Source: Ampelomyces quisqualis
Lineage: Eukaryota; Ascomycota; Dothideomycetes; Pleosporales; Phaeosphaeriaceae
NCBI GenBank assembly: GCA_018398575.1
Contig: JAGTXZ010000011.1
Span: 2,170,001 to 2,234,000 of the forward strand
Reading direction: 5' to 3'
Length of the DNA stretch: 64,000 nt
Positions 36,619-47,847 of the stretch are shown piece by piece. Position 1 is the first letter of the stretch. The number at the start of each line of letters is the position of its first letter. The notes beneath the pieces were generated by a model, which saw only the letters and a list, made by a program, of their open reading frames with translations, searched no databases and was not told the DNA's origin. The position numbers and the translations under genes are program-made.

Positions 36619-38464
36619 ATGGCCATCGATCAGGTCGAACCCAAGTCGCAGCGCGACGATGTCCACGTGGAGAAGGCCATCATTCCGGTCGACGATGAAC
36701 ACACCCTCAGCGAGAAGGCATTGGCCGCCCAGTACAAGGCTGCTGCCGTCGAGGGTGAGAATGCTGAGCATGAAATGGGCGTACCACAGGCTGTGAAGGA
36801 ATACCCTATGGCCACCCTGTGGGCATTCGTCATGTCTTGTACTATCGTGAGTTGTCCTCGTCCACCAGGCATCGAATTTCGTGGCAAATGGAATCTGCTA
36901 ACACCGTGCGTAGATTATGGAGGCTTACTGTGTTTTCCTCATGGGTAGCTTTATCGCCCTACCAGCATTCGCGAACGAATATGGAGTATTCGTCGCATCT
37001 AAGAATAAGCACGTAATTGAGGCCAGTTGGCAATCTGCACTCCAGTGCGGTGGTCCAATTGGCGCTATCATCGGCTGCTGGCTGGCTGGTCCACTCACCA
37101 GCAAGATTGGATATCGATGGGCCACCATCACTGGCCTCATGCTCCTGAACGTCTTCATCTTCGTGTTCTACTTCGCCAATTCCCTGGCAGTCATGCTCGT
37201 AGCCCAGCTCCTCGAGGGCGTTCCGTGGGGTATCTTCATTGCCAACGCTCCGGCATACTGCAGTGAGATCACGCCAATCCAACTCCGAGCTCCCGCCACC
37301 CAAATGTTGCAGATGTTCTGGGCTATCGGTGCTATCATCGTCGGCGGTGTGGCCTATAGCTTCAACCAGAGGCTAGACCCGAGCGCGTACAGGTATATAT
37401 GCTCCTTCTCACGATGAACTTGAAAGCTAATGATGGGCTAGAATTCCCATCGCCCTGCAGTGGATGTTTCCTACTCCTCTTGCTATCCTCATGTACCTGG
37501 CTCCCGAATCGCCTTGGTGGCTTGTGCGCAAGGGCCGTCTCGCCGAGGCAGAACATGCCGTCGGACGACTGGGACGCAAGACCAAACTAAACCTTAGCGA
37601 GGCAGTAGCCATGATGCGCCGTACTATTGACCTTGAGAAATCTCAAAAGGACCCAAACCTGGTCGAACTATTCAAAGGCACTGATCTCTACCGAACGCTC
37701 ATTGTGTGTGGTGTGTATGCCGCACAGAATCTTACGGGTAACCTTATCGCCAATCAAGCCGTCTATTTCTTCGAGCGTGAGTTACGTCGTACCGTTTTCA
37801 ATGAGGATTAAAAACTGATTTCACTTTAGAGGCTGGCATGTCCACTAACACGGCTTTCGCCTTGGGTCTCATTACTTCCGCTCTCCAGTGGATTTTCGTC
37901 ATGCTCTCTTGGATCTTGACCACCTACCTTGGCCGCCGCGACATCTACGTCTGGGGTTCTCTTATTAACGTTGGTTTCCTCGTTGCCCTCGGCATCGCTG
38001 CCTCTGTTGGAGTATCGACCGCTGCTTCTCTCGCACAGGCTTCGTTGGGTCTCATCGTCTCCGTTCTGTTCACGCTTGGACCTGCGCCCGCTTCGTGGGT
38101 CATTATTGGCGAGACTTCTTCCATTCGTCTCAGACCTTTGACAACCGGTATCGGACGTAGTGCATACTACATGGTCAACATCCCATGTATCTTCCTTTCG
38201 AGTTACATGCTCAACCCCGATGTAAGATATCTTCTCTTCCCAGAGTTTTGGGAACGTTTGCTAACGAAAGAATAGGAGGCAAACCTCGGCGGCAAGTGCG
38301 GATACGTCTGGGCCGGTACTGGTTTTTTCTGCTTCGTTGTTGCATACTTCTTCCTACCCGAGATGAAGAACCGATCCTACCGCGAAATCGACATTCTATT
38401 CAAGCGCAAGGTCCCGGCTCGCAAGTGGAAGAAGACCGTTATCGATGTGCAAGCCGACTCTTAG
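36619..38464 (+). CDS. MFS sugar transporter, alpha-glucoside (maltose) permease type
   Basis: Exons 36619-36846, 36914-37392, 37442-37776, 37830-38221 and 38276-38464 close to 540 residues. The four introns are 48-67 bases with standard ends. The hydrophilic N-terminus (about 70 residues) precedes twelve expected membrane segments. Visible family marks are LLEGVPWGIF in helix 4, the cytoplasmic-loop motif APESPWWLVRKGRLAEAE after helix 6, and a C-terminal LPEMKNRSYREIDILFKRKV, a form of the PETKGRT box typical of fungal alpha-glucoside:proton symporters. The general hexose-transporter boxes are weaker. I infer plasma-membrane uptake of maltose or a related alpha-glucoside by proton symport. 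No maltase gene lies nearby, so substrate assignment rests on family only. Confidence 0.88.
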
Positions 38465-40214
38465 ATTGAATCACGGCTCGGGTATTCGATGTTCCCAAAG
38501 ACTTCAGCGCCGCACTGAAGAGTGCCCGTTACTGTTTCGATGCTGGAGAAGAAGTAGCCAACGGAGACTTCTACATTCCCCTCATTGTGTCATGACAGCC
38601 ACGATAGTTAATACATCATCACAATTTTACCCCATATTGGTGTTCCTGTGGCGACGTTTTGTTCCTCTAGCTCCCAGTGGACCAGGGCAACAAATGGTGT
38701 GATCAACGTACCGTTTCAAACTGCTTCCGCGTCATGATCTGGTCCCAGCGCTGCGACGTCTTTGAGTGCCTCAGAAAAATGACACTGTCAGATGTCACAG
38801 CGGCCCATCAAAGCGTACCGTGGCAAATATCAGGGTTTCAAATATTCAAAGTTTCAAACAGAAGCCCTGCAAACCTGCGTCATTTTCTCCAACCAACCGC
38901 ATTCAATATCCGGCTTTTACCGGTACCGCGGTCTAGTGTCGTTTGTCTAAATTTGTCGCGAGGAAACATCTATTCAGCCCGAAAGCGACTTGCGACACGG
39001 ACACCACAAGACTCGCTGCTACAAGCGTTGTGTCTGGTTTGCCTGCACGCATAGCAAAGCAACCCATCTACACTCCCCTACTACGATCCCCTACCAGTTA
39101 TGCGGAGCCTTTCTTACAACGAGTGCAGAAATTGTCACGGTATACGAATGTACGCTCTGCATTCTAGCTTCTTTGAGCGGCTGATTGATGACGAAGTGGA
39201 AACTTTTGGGGTCGGTTCGTCGCAAGATCATAGCGATGATTGAACAAGGGTTCGAAATATCTTTGGGGTCAGAAGCGCTGCGCTCTGCTGGGACTTGTTT
39301 AGAGGCTTGTAGCTGATCCAAATCGGAAACATTTGGAGTATTATTTGCTATGTCGGAAGAAGCATGACTACGATTAGAGCTGAATGTTAGTAGAACCTAT
39401 CAACAAGTTTCACGGGTTGCGTTTGCCGGAATTTGAGATAAGTTCCTCTCGATCTTCAGGTTAGAGCTCTTGGTGTGATCGAGCTTAAGACTGCCGGTGG
39501 TGGTCTATCGAAGTACCCCCTGTGCTGCATCTTAGGAGACGTAGAATGTATCAAAACATTTATGAATCTGTCACTAGCTATCTCGACTGTGCTACAGACC
39601 AAGGATATGCATCGTGCTTGCTACAGAAAGGCTCGAGATATGGAGTTTTGAGTTTCCATGAAGGATCTCCTCTTATTTGGGCTTAGTGCCTTGGCAACGC
39701 CTGCCTGTAGATAGCCTCGAGCCTTACCTCTGAGGACTCTCGCAACTCTAATACAATCTCACGATATACAACACGGTTTTGCCGTACGTTTGGGCCTCAG
39801 GCCATAGCAATGCTGCAGCAGCTTCTTGAACCACCTATGTTAGTCAGCAGGGCGATGTCGAGTGGCAAATCCAACTGAACCCAAACCATAGTCTAATCAG
39901 CAGAACCTGAAGGTTATTCTTTCCAGGGTTGACTCGATTATAGGGCTTCTTATACTAAAGTTTTGGCACGTGACCGTAGATGAGCCGAATCCGGGCATGA
40001 GGTGCACGGGCACGGTAGCCTGTTCAGGCTTACCTCCATTGCAATTCTCAAGTTCAACGGCAGACTGCCCCATCACATTCGTGGTGCCCAACGTGCACAC
40101 CTCAATCCTCAATTGAAAACTCTCGCAATTTCGGTTCCCACTCGAAGATCTGGGAACCTGAGTTAGCCACAAACTTTGGCGTGGTCCTTCGCGAAAACCG
40201 CTTTTGACCACGTC
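38465..40214. other. Intergenic, 1.75 kb
   Basis: This includes the transporter's 3' flank and the promoter of the helicase-nuclease gene. No frame with convincing codon structure, no tRNA and no repeat were found. A small open frame near 39,149-39,244 has an acidic C-terminus (DDEVETFGV) but no family likeness. Confidence 0.45.
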
Positions 40215-42629
40215 ATGAAGATTTTTCGGCGTCAGGACCCCAGACGTCTATTTCAGCTATTTTCCTCGCAACTGAGAAGAAACAGATACTTCCAATTTTA
40301 TCACAGCCAGCAAATTCCGCACAAGCGACCATTGTGTAGTGCAGGAGGCTTCCCTAACAGACCCAGTCTGTGGGCGTCTTTTGTTCAACGCGTAAAGAGG
40401 ACCATCGCAACAGAAAGCAAAACAGCCGCAAGAGGGGCATTCATTCCATCGCCAGAACAACAGGCCATAGTAGAGCTATGCCATACACAAAACATTGTCG
40501 TATCAGCCCGTCCGGGCGCTGGAAAGACAGCCACAGCTGAGGCCATCGTTGCTGCCGATCCGAGCAAACCCGTAGCCATCATAACCTACTCAAAGCGTTT
40601 ACAGCTTGGGACTGCTAATCGTTTATTTGCATACCCTGAGTGTGATGTATTCACATTCCATGGATTAGCTGGCCAGCTCTTCTCGACCACCGTATATAAT
40701 GATTCCCTCTTGCGATCATTAAGAAGGCGGGGAAATGTGCCTGCTTGGACTGGTGCACCTTATGAAACTGTCATCCTGGACGAGCTTCAGGACTGTACTG
40801 ATGATCTATTTTGGTTAATTTGCGCTTTTATATCAGCTGTGACGCATGCAGCGGGCGGCAAGGCACCCCAAATTGTTGTACTTGGAGATGAACGACAAGC
40901 TATTTACGCGTTTCGGGGCGCCGACTCGCGCTACCTAAGTCTCTCTTCTACCGCCATGACTACTTTGTCCCCATACCCGTGGAATCATCTGGCACTCAGC
41001 AAGAGCTTCCGACTAAGTCATGAAAACTGTGCGTTCGTAAACAGGGTTTTCCTCGGTGGCGACAGATATATTGTTGGGTCCCATAATGGCCCGAAACCTA
41101 TTTACTTGTACGGGGATCTTCGGGATTGGCAGATTGTCGCCCACCATCTAATTCCACTCATTCACAAGTATGGTCCTGAGCATACAGCCATCCTGGCGCC
41201 TTTCATCCGACAAAATACACAATTGTCGAGGATGACCAACTACCTGTCTAAGGTACACAGCATACCGATGGCAGTATCGACCGCAGACGACGTACCACTG
41301 GATGATAAAGTGTTGCGGGGCAAGGTCTGCGTGAGCACATATCACCAATTCAAGGGGAACGAACGCGACTTGGTCATCGTCTACGGCGTGGACGCCGGAT
41401 ACTTCGAGTTTCTCGGTCGGAATCTTCCGGACAACTTATGCCCAAACGAAACATTCGTGGCCTTGACTCGCGCACGACAGCAGCTTGTTGTGGTACACGA
41501 TGAGCAAAGCAAAATGATGGGCTTCATAGACATTGACAGCCTTCATGAGACAGCCGAGCTCGTTTCCCTTGAAGATGATGAGGTCACGCCAGAACTATCC
41601 CCCATGGGTCGCCCGTTGCGTTTGGGTCTGCTCCTACCAGTTCATGCCCATGCTTCAGACGTGCCGCGTCATATACTCGACGAGAAATTGGAAAGCATAT
41701 GCACTAAGCACCTTCACATTCACCAACTTCAACCACCTCTTACAGCCGGCTTGCATATCAATGCCCCCTCTACGGTTGTCACTGATGCCATCAAGAAGCA
41801 TCACGAGGCTGTCAGCGATTTGAATGGGCTTGCTGTAGTTGCAGCGTACGAGCACGCCTTGTTAGGGACCCTTACTTCGCTCGGAGCGACCAAGAAGTCA
41901 CTATCACATTTCCCCTCCGACACCGAAGCACAAGCCGTCTGGCTTTGCCGTAAGGCCTGCAAATACGAGGCCAATATATCAGGATACCAATCTCGGCATC
42001 TGCAGATGAAAGACCACCCATTCGCCTGGCTTGGGCCTTATCTCAAAGCAGCCAGGGAGCGGCTAGAAGCCCAATTCTCTGATTCCCCAATCCTAGACTT
42101 TGAAGTCAACATGCAAGAAAAGGACTTTTGTGTGCCTAACCCACTGGGGGGTGAAGACCACACAACCCATCTCCGAGGCCGCGCGGACATTATACGTTAT
42201 GGAAAAGCTCGACATACTTCCCCACCAGTCACACCGACGTGCAAGGAAATGGAACCCAAGGTAGCCGCTAGGGACTTAGACCACGCGTCCATCTGGGAGA
42301 TCAAATTTGTCGCTAAACTTTCGCTGCAGCACGTAATCCAAGCAAGCATCTATGCATACCTCTGGACCTACACGCACGCGCGTACCACGCCTCCGCAAAT
42401 CATCCTGTTCAATGTCCGCGACGGAGAGAAGTTGAACATCGTGCCGCGGGACGGAGTCGCGGGCTTGAGAACCGTGGTGGAGGAGGCGTTGGTGGCCAAG
42501 TACTCGACGAACGCTACGCTGACGACGGACGAGTTTCTGGAAAAATGTGCAAAGACAAAATCCGAGGTGGAGAAAAGCTTCGAGAAAAGGAAAAAAAAAT
42601 GGTTGGTGAGTGGTATGTTGTATTATTAA
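40215..42629 (+). CDS. UvrD-like SF1 helicase with C-terminal PD-(D/E)XK nuclease-like domain
   Basis: One uninterrupted exon of 804 residues from ATG 40215. Helicase motifs in order: Q-like PSPEQQAIV (79-87), Walker A ARPGAGKT (98-105), Walker B ILDELQD (187-193, DExQ as in UvrD/Rep), motif III GDERQAIYAFRGAD (224-237), motif IV SKSFRLS (262-268), STYHQFKGNERD (374-385) and motif VI FVALTRARQQL (414-424). The C-terminal part has GRADI (about 655), then WEIKF (about 694-698) and QHVIQASIYAYL (about 701-712), the D...ExK...QxxxY layout of RecB/Cas4/Exo5-type nucleases. I infer ATP-driven unwinding coupled to DNA cutting, similar in plan to bacterial AddA/RecB. The N-terminus is Arg-rich, almost free of acidic residues and could be a mitochondrial presequence. 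The helicase call is firm; nuclease and location are inference. Confidence 0.85.
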   Translation: MKIFRRQDPRRLFQLFSSQLRRNRYFQFYHSQQIPHKRPLCSAGGFPNRPSLWASFVQRVKRTIATESKTAARGAFIPSPEQQAIVELCHTQNIVVSARPGAGKTATAEAIVAADPSKPVAIITYSKRLQLGTANRLFAYPECDVFTFHGLAGQLFSTTVYNDSLLRSLRRRGNVPAWTGAPYETVILDELQDCTDDLFWLICAFISAVTHAAGGKAPQIVVLGDERQAIYAFRGADSRYLSLSSTAMTTLSPYPWNHLALSKSFRLSHENCAFVNRVFLGGDRYIVGSHNGPKPIYLYGDLRDWQIVAHHLIPLIHKYGPEHTAILAPFIRQNTQLSRMTNYLSKVHSIPMAVSTADDVPLDDKVLRGKVCVSTYHQFKGNERDLVIVYGVDAGYFEFLGRNLPDNLCPNETFVALTRARQQLVVVHDEQSKMMGFIDIDSLHETAELVSLEDDEVTPELSPMGRPLRLGLLLPVHAHASDVPRHILDEKLESICTKHLHIHQLQPPLTAGLHINAPSTVVTDAIKKHHEAVSDLNGLAVVAAYEHALLGTLTSLGATKKSLSHFPSDTEAQAVWLCRKACKYEANISGYQSRHLQMKDHPFAWLGPYLKAARERLEAQFSDSPILDFEVNMQEKDFCVPNPLGGEDHTTHLRGRADIIRYGKARHTSPPVTPTCKEMEPKVAARDLDHASIWEIKFVAKLSLQHVIQASIYAYLWTYTHARTTPPQIILFNVRDGEKLNIVPRDGVAGLRTVVEEALVAKYSTNATLTTDEFLEKCAKTKSEVEKSFEKRKKKWLVSGMLYY

Positions 42630-45073
42630 GCATCGTTTGAGTATGTTGGTGATGTGTGTTTTAGCATCGCCACAACTGGATACAGGTAGGTCAGAATTAA
42701 GCAGTGCTGCAGAAACTTGTGCTAGCCGTTTCCACCCCAGCTTGCCTATCTCCTGTCACCATTTTCGCAGCCACATGGTGTCAATGTATAGCAAACTCCA
42801 AAAAGTCGACTCCAACGAGATTCCTAGTCTAGTGCGCTTACGACGTCTTATCGAATTAGGCTGCGCCTAGCGCCTATCACACTATGCTTGCACCTTGCGA
42901 ATAGGGCGCAAGGAAGGCTAGAGCAATGTCCTCATTGCTTCACTGTCGCACTCGCTTGACGTTTTTGGTCTTTGTCTGCGTTCGATAGCACGGTGCGGAA
43001 CAATCTGACAGTGGCTTGAATCGCCGCAGCCAGGACTGCAATGATGGCCCAAGGCCGTAGACGTGAGGTCGAAGGCCGGCGAATGCGACGCCGGCCGGGC
43101 TGATGGAACCCAGTAGCAGGTATGCTACCTGCGTCCGGAGGACTCACGCAGCGCGCTCGAATCTGTGATTTCGGGCCACACAGAGGCCTCAATACGGACG
43201 AACGCAATGCTGAAACACACATGTTATACAAACTCAAACCAATCCAACTATTAACGAACAACTCTGCTCCAACTCCACTAATACTAGAGAATCCAAGCCA
43301 TTTTCAAGCCATCGAGGAGATTGTGCTCAACAGCATAGCCAATACCTTCCACTGGTGGCAGGCTTATGGAAATTGCTGGATGTCCGGAATTGATTCGGCA
43401 GGCTGTGAAGGCGTCCATGCAGGTCTTGGACCAGCGTCCGCCGTCAGCAACGCGGCGAGATTTTACTATATCCAAATAACGATGTTCCAGCATAAATAGC
43501 CTGCCCTGCATTGCCGAGGGCTCCCACGATACACAGGAATGAAACAGAAAAGTCAATATCCGGTCAGCAGTCATGCAAATTCCAGGCTGCCTGGATTTTG
43601 GGAGCAGTAATCGTCTTCCAGCCTCCGAAAATCACTTATGGAATAGCAATTCCTAGTGATCTTATTAGCCGACGCGGAGTGGAAACAGGCTGCACTACCC
43701 ACTCGAAGCTATAGAGCAGCGTGGATGATGCTGCGGACTTGAGGACGGACTTGAACATCTCGGAACACTCGTTATACCTACGTCTGGTTTAGACGATACG
43801 TCCCATGCAATGGCTCCTTCTTCGGTGTATCTCCAAGTGAGACGACCTCCAGCAGACGCAATACTTCGGTGCTCCTATCTGCTTCCTCGCCCAGCCACAC
43901 GGTTACTGAGCTTGCGCAGGCGTACGTGAAGTTCATGATCTGAGCCTGAGCTGCACGCTCATCGAGGCTATCTTAGTCAATACAGACAGCGTCTCCTAAT
44001 TGCTAGCGGGAAGTTCGCGGTGGGAGAGAAACGTCAACGAGATGTCTCACGAATCCATAGCGCGCGGCGCATTTCCGAGTCTCTGAGTCGCAACAAGGCC
44101 GCGTAAAAGTTCAAAGTCCCATCGAGGTATCGAAACATCGAAACCCGGAGTCTTCGGCATTCTTTATATTGACTCGACGAGTGCTCCTCTGCTTACCTCA
44201 GATTTACGACAGAGCTTCGTACCACCCCAATGTGCATTGAGACCGCAGACTGTAGTGAAGAATTTCGCATCTGATAGTTTCACTGTGCAACCCAGACAGT
44301 CGGTACATCTGTTGAATGTGCTCTGGTATAGTAATTAGGCCTCGACAGGTAAAGCGCTCCATCTCAGCATGTACAACGGCTTCTTGACGAATGGCACTCG
44401 CGTGTCATGCTCCCCGCCACCCCGCCTCGTTGTTGGCGCCAAGGATCAAGGTGCGAGCAGTAGCTTGCGAGCTGGACTCGTTGTGTTGTGAAGAAACATA
44501 GCTGATGCGGCGGGCGACTACACGGGTTGTACTTTGTTCTTTCTAGTATTTCCGCTTTAGTGTTCTCTATCTGCAGATGAAGTTGAGCCAAGCCCCGCAT
44601 GTAAAGGTATTTGTTGTGTTCCAGGTTAGACTGATGCTTGTGAATGGTTGACATAAACTGTGGCATCTTCTCTTGACAGTATCAGTACGACAGCAGCGAG
44701 CGATTCTTCCACATACGGGTATAGGGAGTTGAGAACAAGTTCACCTGTCCAATCCGGCAAAGTCGTGAAGCTAGTTGTAGTTGACCTATTGTTCTTCGCT
44801 GATTGAAAACATAAAACAGAAAACAGTTTCAACACAACATGAAATATAGAGGGTGGGGGGGGGGGGGGCACAATCCTGACTATATGGGTAATAGCAGCCA
44901 TAAGCAGCAATCTCTAACTGCTTTATGATTCATGTTCATTATGGAAAGCAAGTAGTACTCCGCCTTGGTTAAAGAATATTACTGTTTCTACACTAGGTGT
45001 ATACAACTAGATGTAATTTTCGTACCTCATTCTTGTCAAGACACGCATCAACTAGCGCTCATTCTGCGTCCTC
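42630..45073. other. Intergenic, 2.4 kb, no gene recognised
   Basis: Many short frames on both strands, none with family likeness. A GC-rich hairpin (GGCCGGCG and CGCCGGCC, 43,074-43,096) and a run of G at about 44,853-44,869 are present. The stretch may hold decayed or species-specific genes that I cannot see. Confidence 0.4.
44853..44869. repeat. Poly-G tract
   Basis: GGGTGGGGGGGGGGGGG-like run in otherwise mixed sequence. It is low complexity and prone to length error in sequencing. Confidence 0.7.
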
Positions 45074-45385
45074 TTACGCGCTCGGGTCTTCATCTTCGAG
45101 CGCCGCCTCGATTGGCCACTCCGGGATCCACGCTTTGCCGTTTGTATAGTGCTTCCACCCCCGTACCCCATCCTTCTGAGCGTAGCTCAATGCGGCCAGA
45201 TGCTCAGAGTTGTACTGAAGCTCCTTCTCTTTGTGCTCTTTGAACTTTGCTTGTCGCCATCTAACAGACGGGTGCATCCATTCTCTGGTCTTGCCAAGCT
45301 TAGGCAGAGACGTGTGATGTTCAGTCAATTTGTGGCCGCATGCGCCGGGTGTGCGGGTTTCCGGGCTCGAGATGAACTTGCACAT
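45074..45385 (-). CDS. Small hypothetical protein with Cys/His N-terminus
   Basis: 103 codons from an ATG at 45385. The start MCKFISS...GACGHKLTEHH resembles the small fungal proteins that open with a Met-Cys and a Cys-Gly-His pair, perhaps metal-binding. The rest is Lys/Glu/Trp-rich and ends in an acidic ALEDEDPSA, a plausible natural C-terminus. I do not recognise a family and cannot exclude an upstream exon. Orientation is the same as the neighbouring PD-(D/E)XK gene, 325 bases away. Confidence 0.35.
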   Translation of the reverse strand: MCKFISSPETRTPGACGHKLTEHHTSLPKLGKTREWMHPSVRWRQAKFKEHKEKELQYNSEHLAALSYAQKDGVRGWKHYTNGKAWIPEWPIEAALEDEDPSA

Positions 45386-45710
45386 CAGGCTATAGCTATC
45401 CTGGTTACGAAACAAGTTCCGGTGGTCGGGCCTGACAGGGGACTATGCTCGCGCTGAAGCAGTATGGCCAAACCATCTTCTCCTTGGGCGTTTCCTTCTC
45501 GTTAGACGGGGACGAAAAGAACGAGTCGAGAGAGTTCTTTGTCGCATACAGGTTCTCGGTGATGGCGGCATACCGTGTGTGTACTCTTCACTGACCACTT
45601 GATAGAACGCCAGCCTGCACTGACGCTCCAAACTGCTGTGATTGCTGTACCTCCAAGTTTCACCTCCCTGAGTGTATTGCGATCTGTCCAGAGCCTTACA
45701 TGCTCGTTGG
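45386..45710. other. Short intergenic stretch
   Basis: This lies between the small hypothetical protein and the 3' end of the PD-(D/E)XK gene. Open frames here are out of phase with both neighbours and show no recognisable domain. Confidence 0.4.
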
Positions 45711-47116
45711 TCATATCAACGACAAGAAGCACGGCCGCCACACCGTCTCCGCCCAATCCATGCACCAGTGTAGCACCGCAACCACCTTCATAGCCTCAAA
45801 GCACGATCTTGTACTTCCCACATCAATTTTGTCCCGGATAACGGTCTTCTCGCCATCCCTGGATATGACCAGCAAGTGCCAATCATGTCCCTGAGCAATC
45901 AGGAGCGGAATCGCCGGCCACGGCTCCGTTCTGTCTTTGGCGCGGGGGAGTAGCGTAAGGCGGTTCAGCCAGGCATCGGTCCATATTGCAATCTGCGGCT
46001 TGCCATCCGTCCATGACTTGTGGGGACCTTTGGTTTCTACGTTGACAGCGATCGGCTCGGTGCGGAGGTTTCTATTTCTCGTTACGTGGTTCCAGGATTT
46101 GATGGTTTTGCTGCCGTCGATAGAGAGCGGTTCAAGCGCGTGCCAGGCTTGCTTGGTGATTTCATCTAACTTAAGTGCGACTACGTAATCAATGATACGG
46201 CGGGGCATGCCTTCCTTTGTGCGGGCGAGTGATTTGGGGTCAATAGTTAAGCTTCTTCTAGTGTTATGTTAGTATTGATCAACTTCCAGCAGAAGAACAA
46301 GGTCCGTACACCCCGTGAATGTTAAGTGTCGCTTTATGCTTGCAAGTGTCAAGTGCAAGCTTGATGAGCGGGTGCTGGACGTTAGTATTCCAGTCATCCT
46401 CAGAAGTCCCAGTGCCCCGGTCATTGTTCAATCCAGCCCTCACAATGTCCTCTAAACACGCTATCGAGGGCATGGCGCCGTAAGTGAGGCGCTGGGTGCA
46501 GTCATTCGCCCAGGAATATCCAAACCGCCTCCGGTCTAAAGTCAATGATAGTAAGGCCCTAACTAAGTGGATATTTTCATATCCAAGTATTCCAACGCCG
46601 TCTGCGAGGCGCTGGACAGCATCGCACATTGCGGCCACGTCGACACGCTCCTTATGTTCCTCAATATCCCCGAAATTGCAAAAGAAAACGGGCTGATCCT
46701 CATCCTCCAGTGCCTGTAGCTGTTTAGAAGGGCTGAGACGTCCACTCTGGTGCGATTCGATTGAGGCTTCCGAGGGGGTCGTATTGCTCTTCTTCGGTGA
46801 TGGGGATGGGAAAAGGCGCGGGCCGTCCAGAGGTAATTGCGGCACACCAGTTATGTCACGCTGTCGTTTCGATGGCCGAGGCGTCTGATCGAGGTCGAGA
46901 TTGCAGTCCATGAGGCGGCGCTTGCTTTTCTTCACCTGCCGCGGGTTTTCCTTGCCATAATGCGCTCGGGAAGAAAGCGGGGAGATTGATGTGCTACAGG
47001 CAGACGCAGTCAGCGAAAGTCGGGTCCAAAATGAGATATGGCGCATACACGTCCTGCGGCGTAGAGTCGACCCTGTCGATCCAGACGGATATGTCGCAGA
47101 GACTCACGGGATTCAT
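45711..47116 (-). CDS. Fungal PD-(D/E)XK nuclease-like protein of unknown role
   Basis: Exons 47116-47049, 46993-46310 and 46257-45711 give 432 residues; introns are 55 and 52 bases, the second with a perfect TACTAAC branch site. The N-terminal third is low-complexity and basic (KKSKRR, RPSKRQRD), with SPKK and a conserved-looking LSPSKQLQALE. The core has RIIDYVVAL (candidate catalytic Asp), PIAVNVETKG (the ExK pair) and QIAIWTDAW (the following Gln), then AIPLLIAQGHDWHLLV and a C-terminal WAETVWRP. This order matches a large family of Pezizomycotina proteins annotated as PD-(D/E)XK nuclease-like, often in many copies per genome. All three nuclease positions appear intact. Biological role is not known; basic tracts suggest a nuclear location. 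Confidence 0.82.
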
Positions 47117-47274
47117 GGACGATATGTTGCAGATGGATAGAAGTGCGAGCGGGAGAGATGGCGGACATGGTTGGAGGAGTTGAGCGATATTTCAGCTGTT
47201 TGAGATGCGATATGATGCGTCGCGTTGGCCCAACTACCCGGCCACCCGCCCAAGATCTTCGAGACGATTCAACG

Positions 47275-47640
47275 CCTGCCTATTTTACACCAAAATTAGA
47301 ATTTTTTTATTGGCTCCATCTAGATCCCCTCTTAGAAAAAAAAGGTACAACCTGTGCTGAAGTCCTTATATCTAGACTTACTCTTATAGGCTAATAGCCT
47401 ACATATAATTTATCTTTAACTGTTTTTTTACACTTTATGTTTCTTAGTTCTAAAATAACTCTAACCTGCTCTTGTAAATAAAGTAATTGAAGCACAGTTT
47501 TAAATAAAATATATTGAAATATACTTTAAGCGTATCTAAGATTTACCAAGATGATTAGTAGTAGATAAATCAAGAACGTAGTTAAAATGTGTGTAAGCTA
47601 TAGTCGGCGCACTATCCTGAATAGAGCCTAGCAGCTATGC
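47275..47640. repeat. Small AT-rich RIP-like relic
   Basis: A patch of about 350 bases with the same look as the left island (CTA, TTA, TAG, TATA-rich, long T and A runs) between normal-composition genes. It probably is a fragment of a mutated repeat. No coding remnant is legible. It lies between the PD-(D/E)XK gene and the phosphotransferase pseudogene. Confidence 0.5.
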
Positions 47641-47847
47641 TAACCAAATTTAAAGTCAACCGCCCGTTCTGGAGTACTCCGTACACTGAACCCATTTTAC
47701 TAGCGTAAACATGGCCTTGAATTGTGTGTAATTATCGGCCGCGACCACTTCTACAAGCCGCGTATTCAACCTTCGACCTTCAACCACCAACCACATTTCT
47801 GTCTGTTGGCCTTCGATCATCTATTCTGCCCTGTGATTTCAGCTCCG

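Noticed and set aside
39240..39260. GGGTTCGAAAT, resembling a tRNA B box
   Set aside because: No matching A box or acceptor stem within the needed distance.
43074..43096. GC-rich hairpin GGCCGGCG...CGCCGGCC
   Set aside because: No T tract or gene end beside it, and such short palindromes are common in GC-rich fungal DNA.
42932..43261. 109-codon - strand open frame with a hydrophobic stretch
   Set aside because: Basic and low-complexity, no signal peptide at its start, no family likeness.
45502..45765. 88-codon - strand open frame
   Set aside because: It overlaps the end of the PD-(D/E)XK gene in another phase and shows no protein-like pattern.
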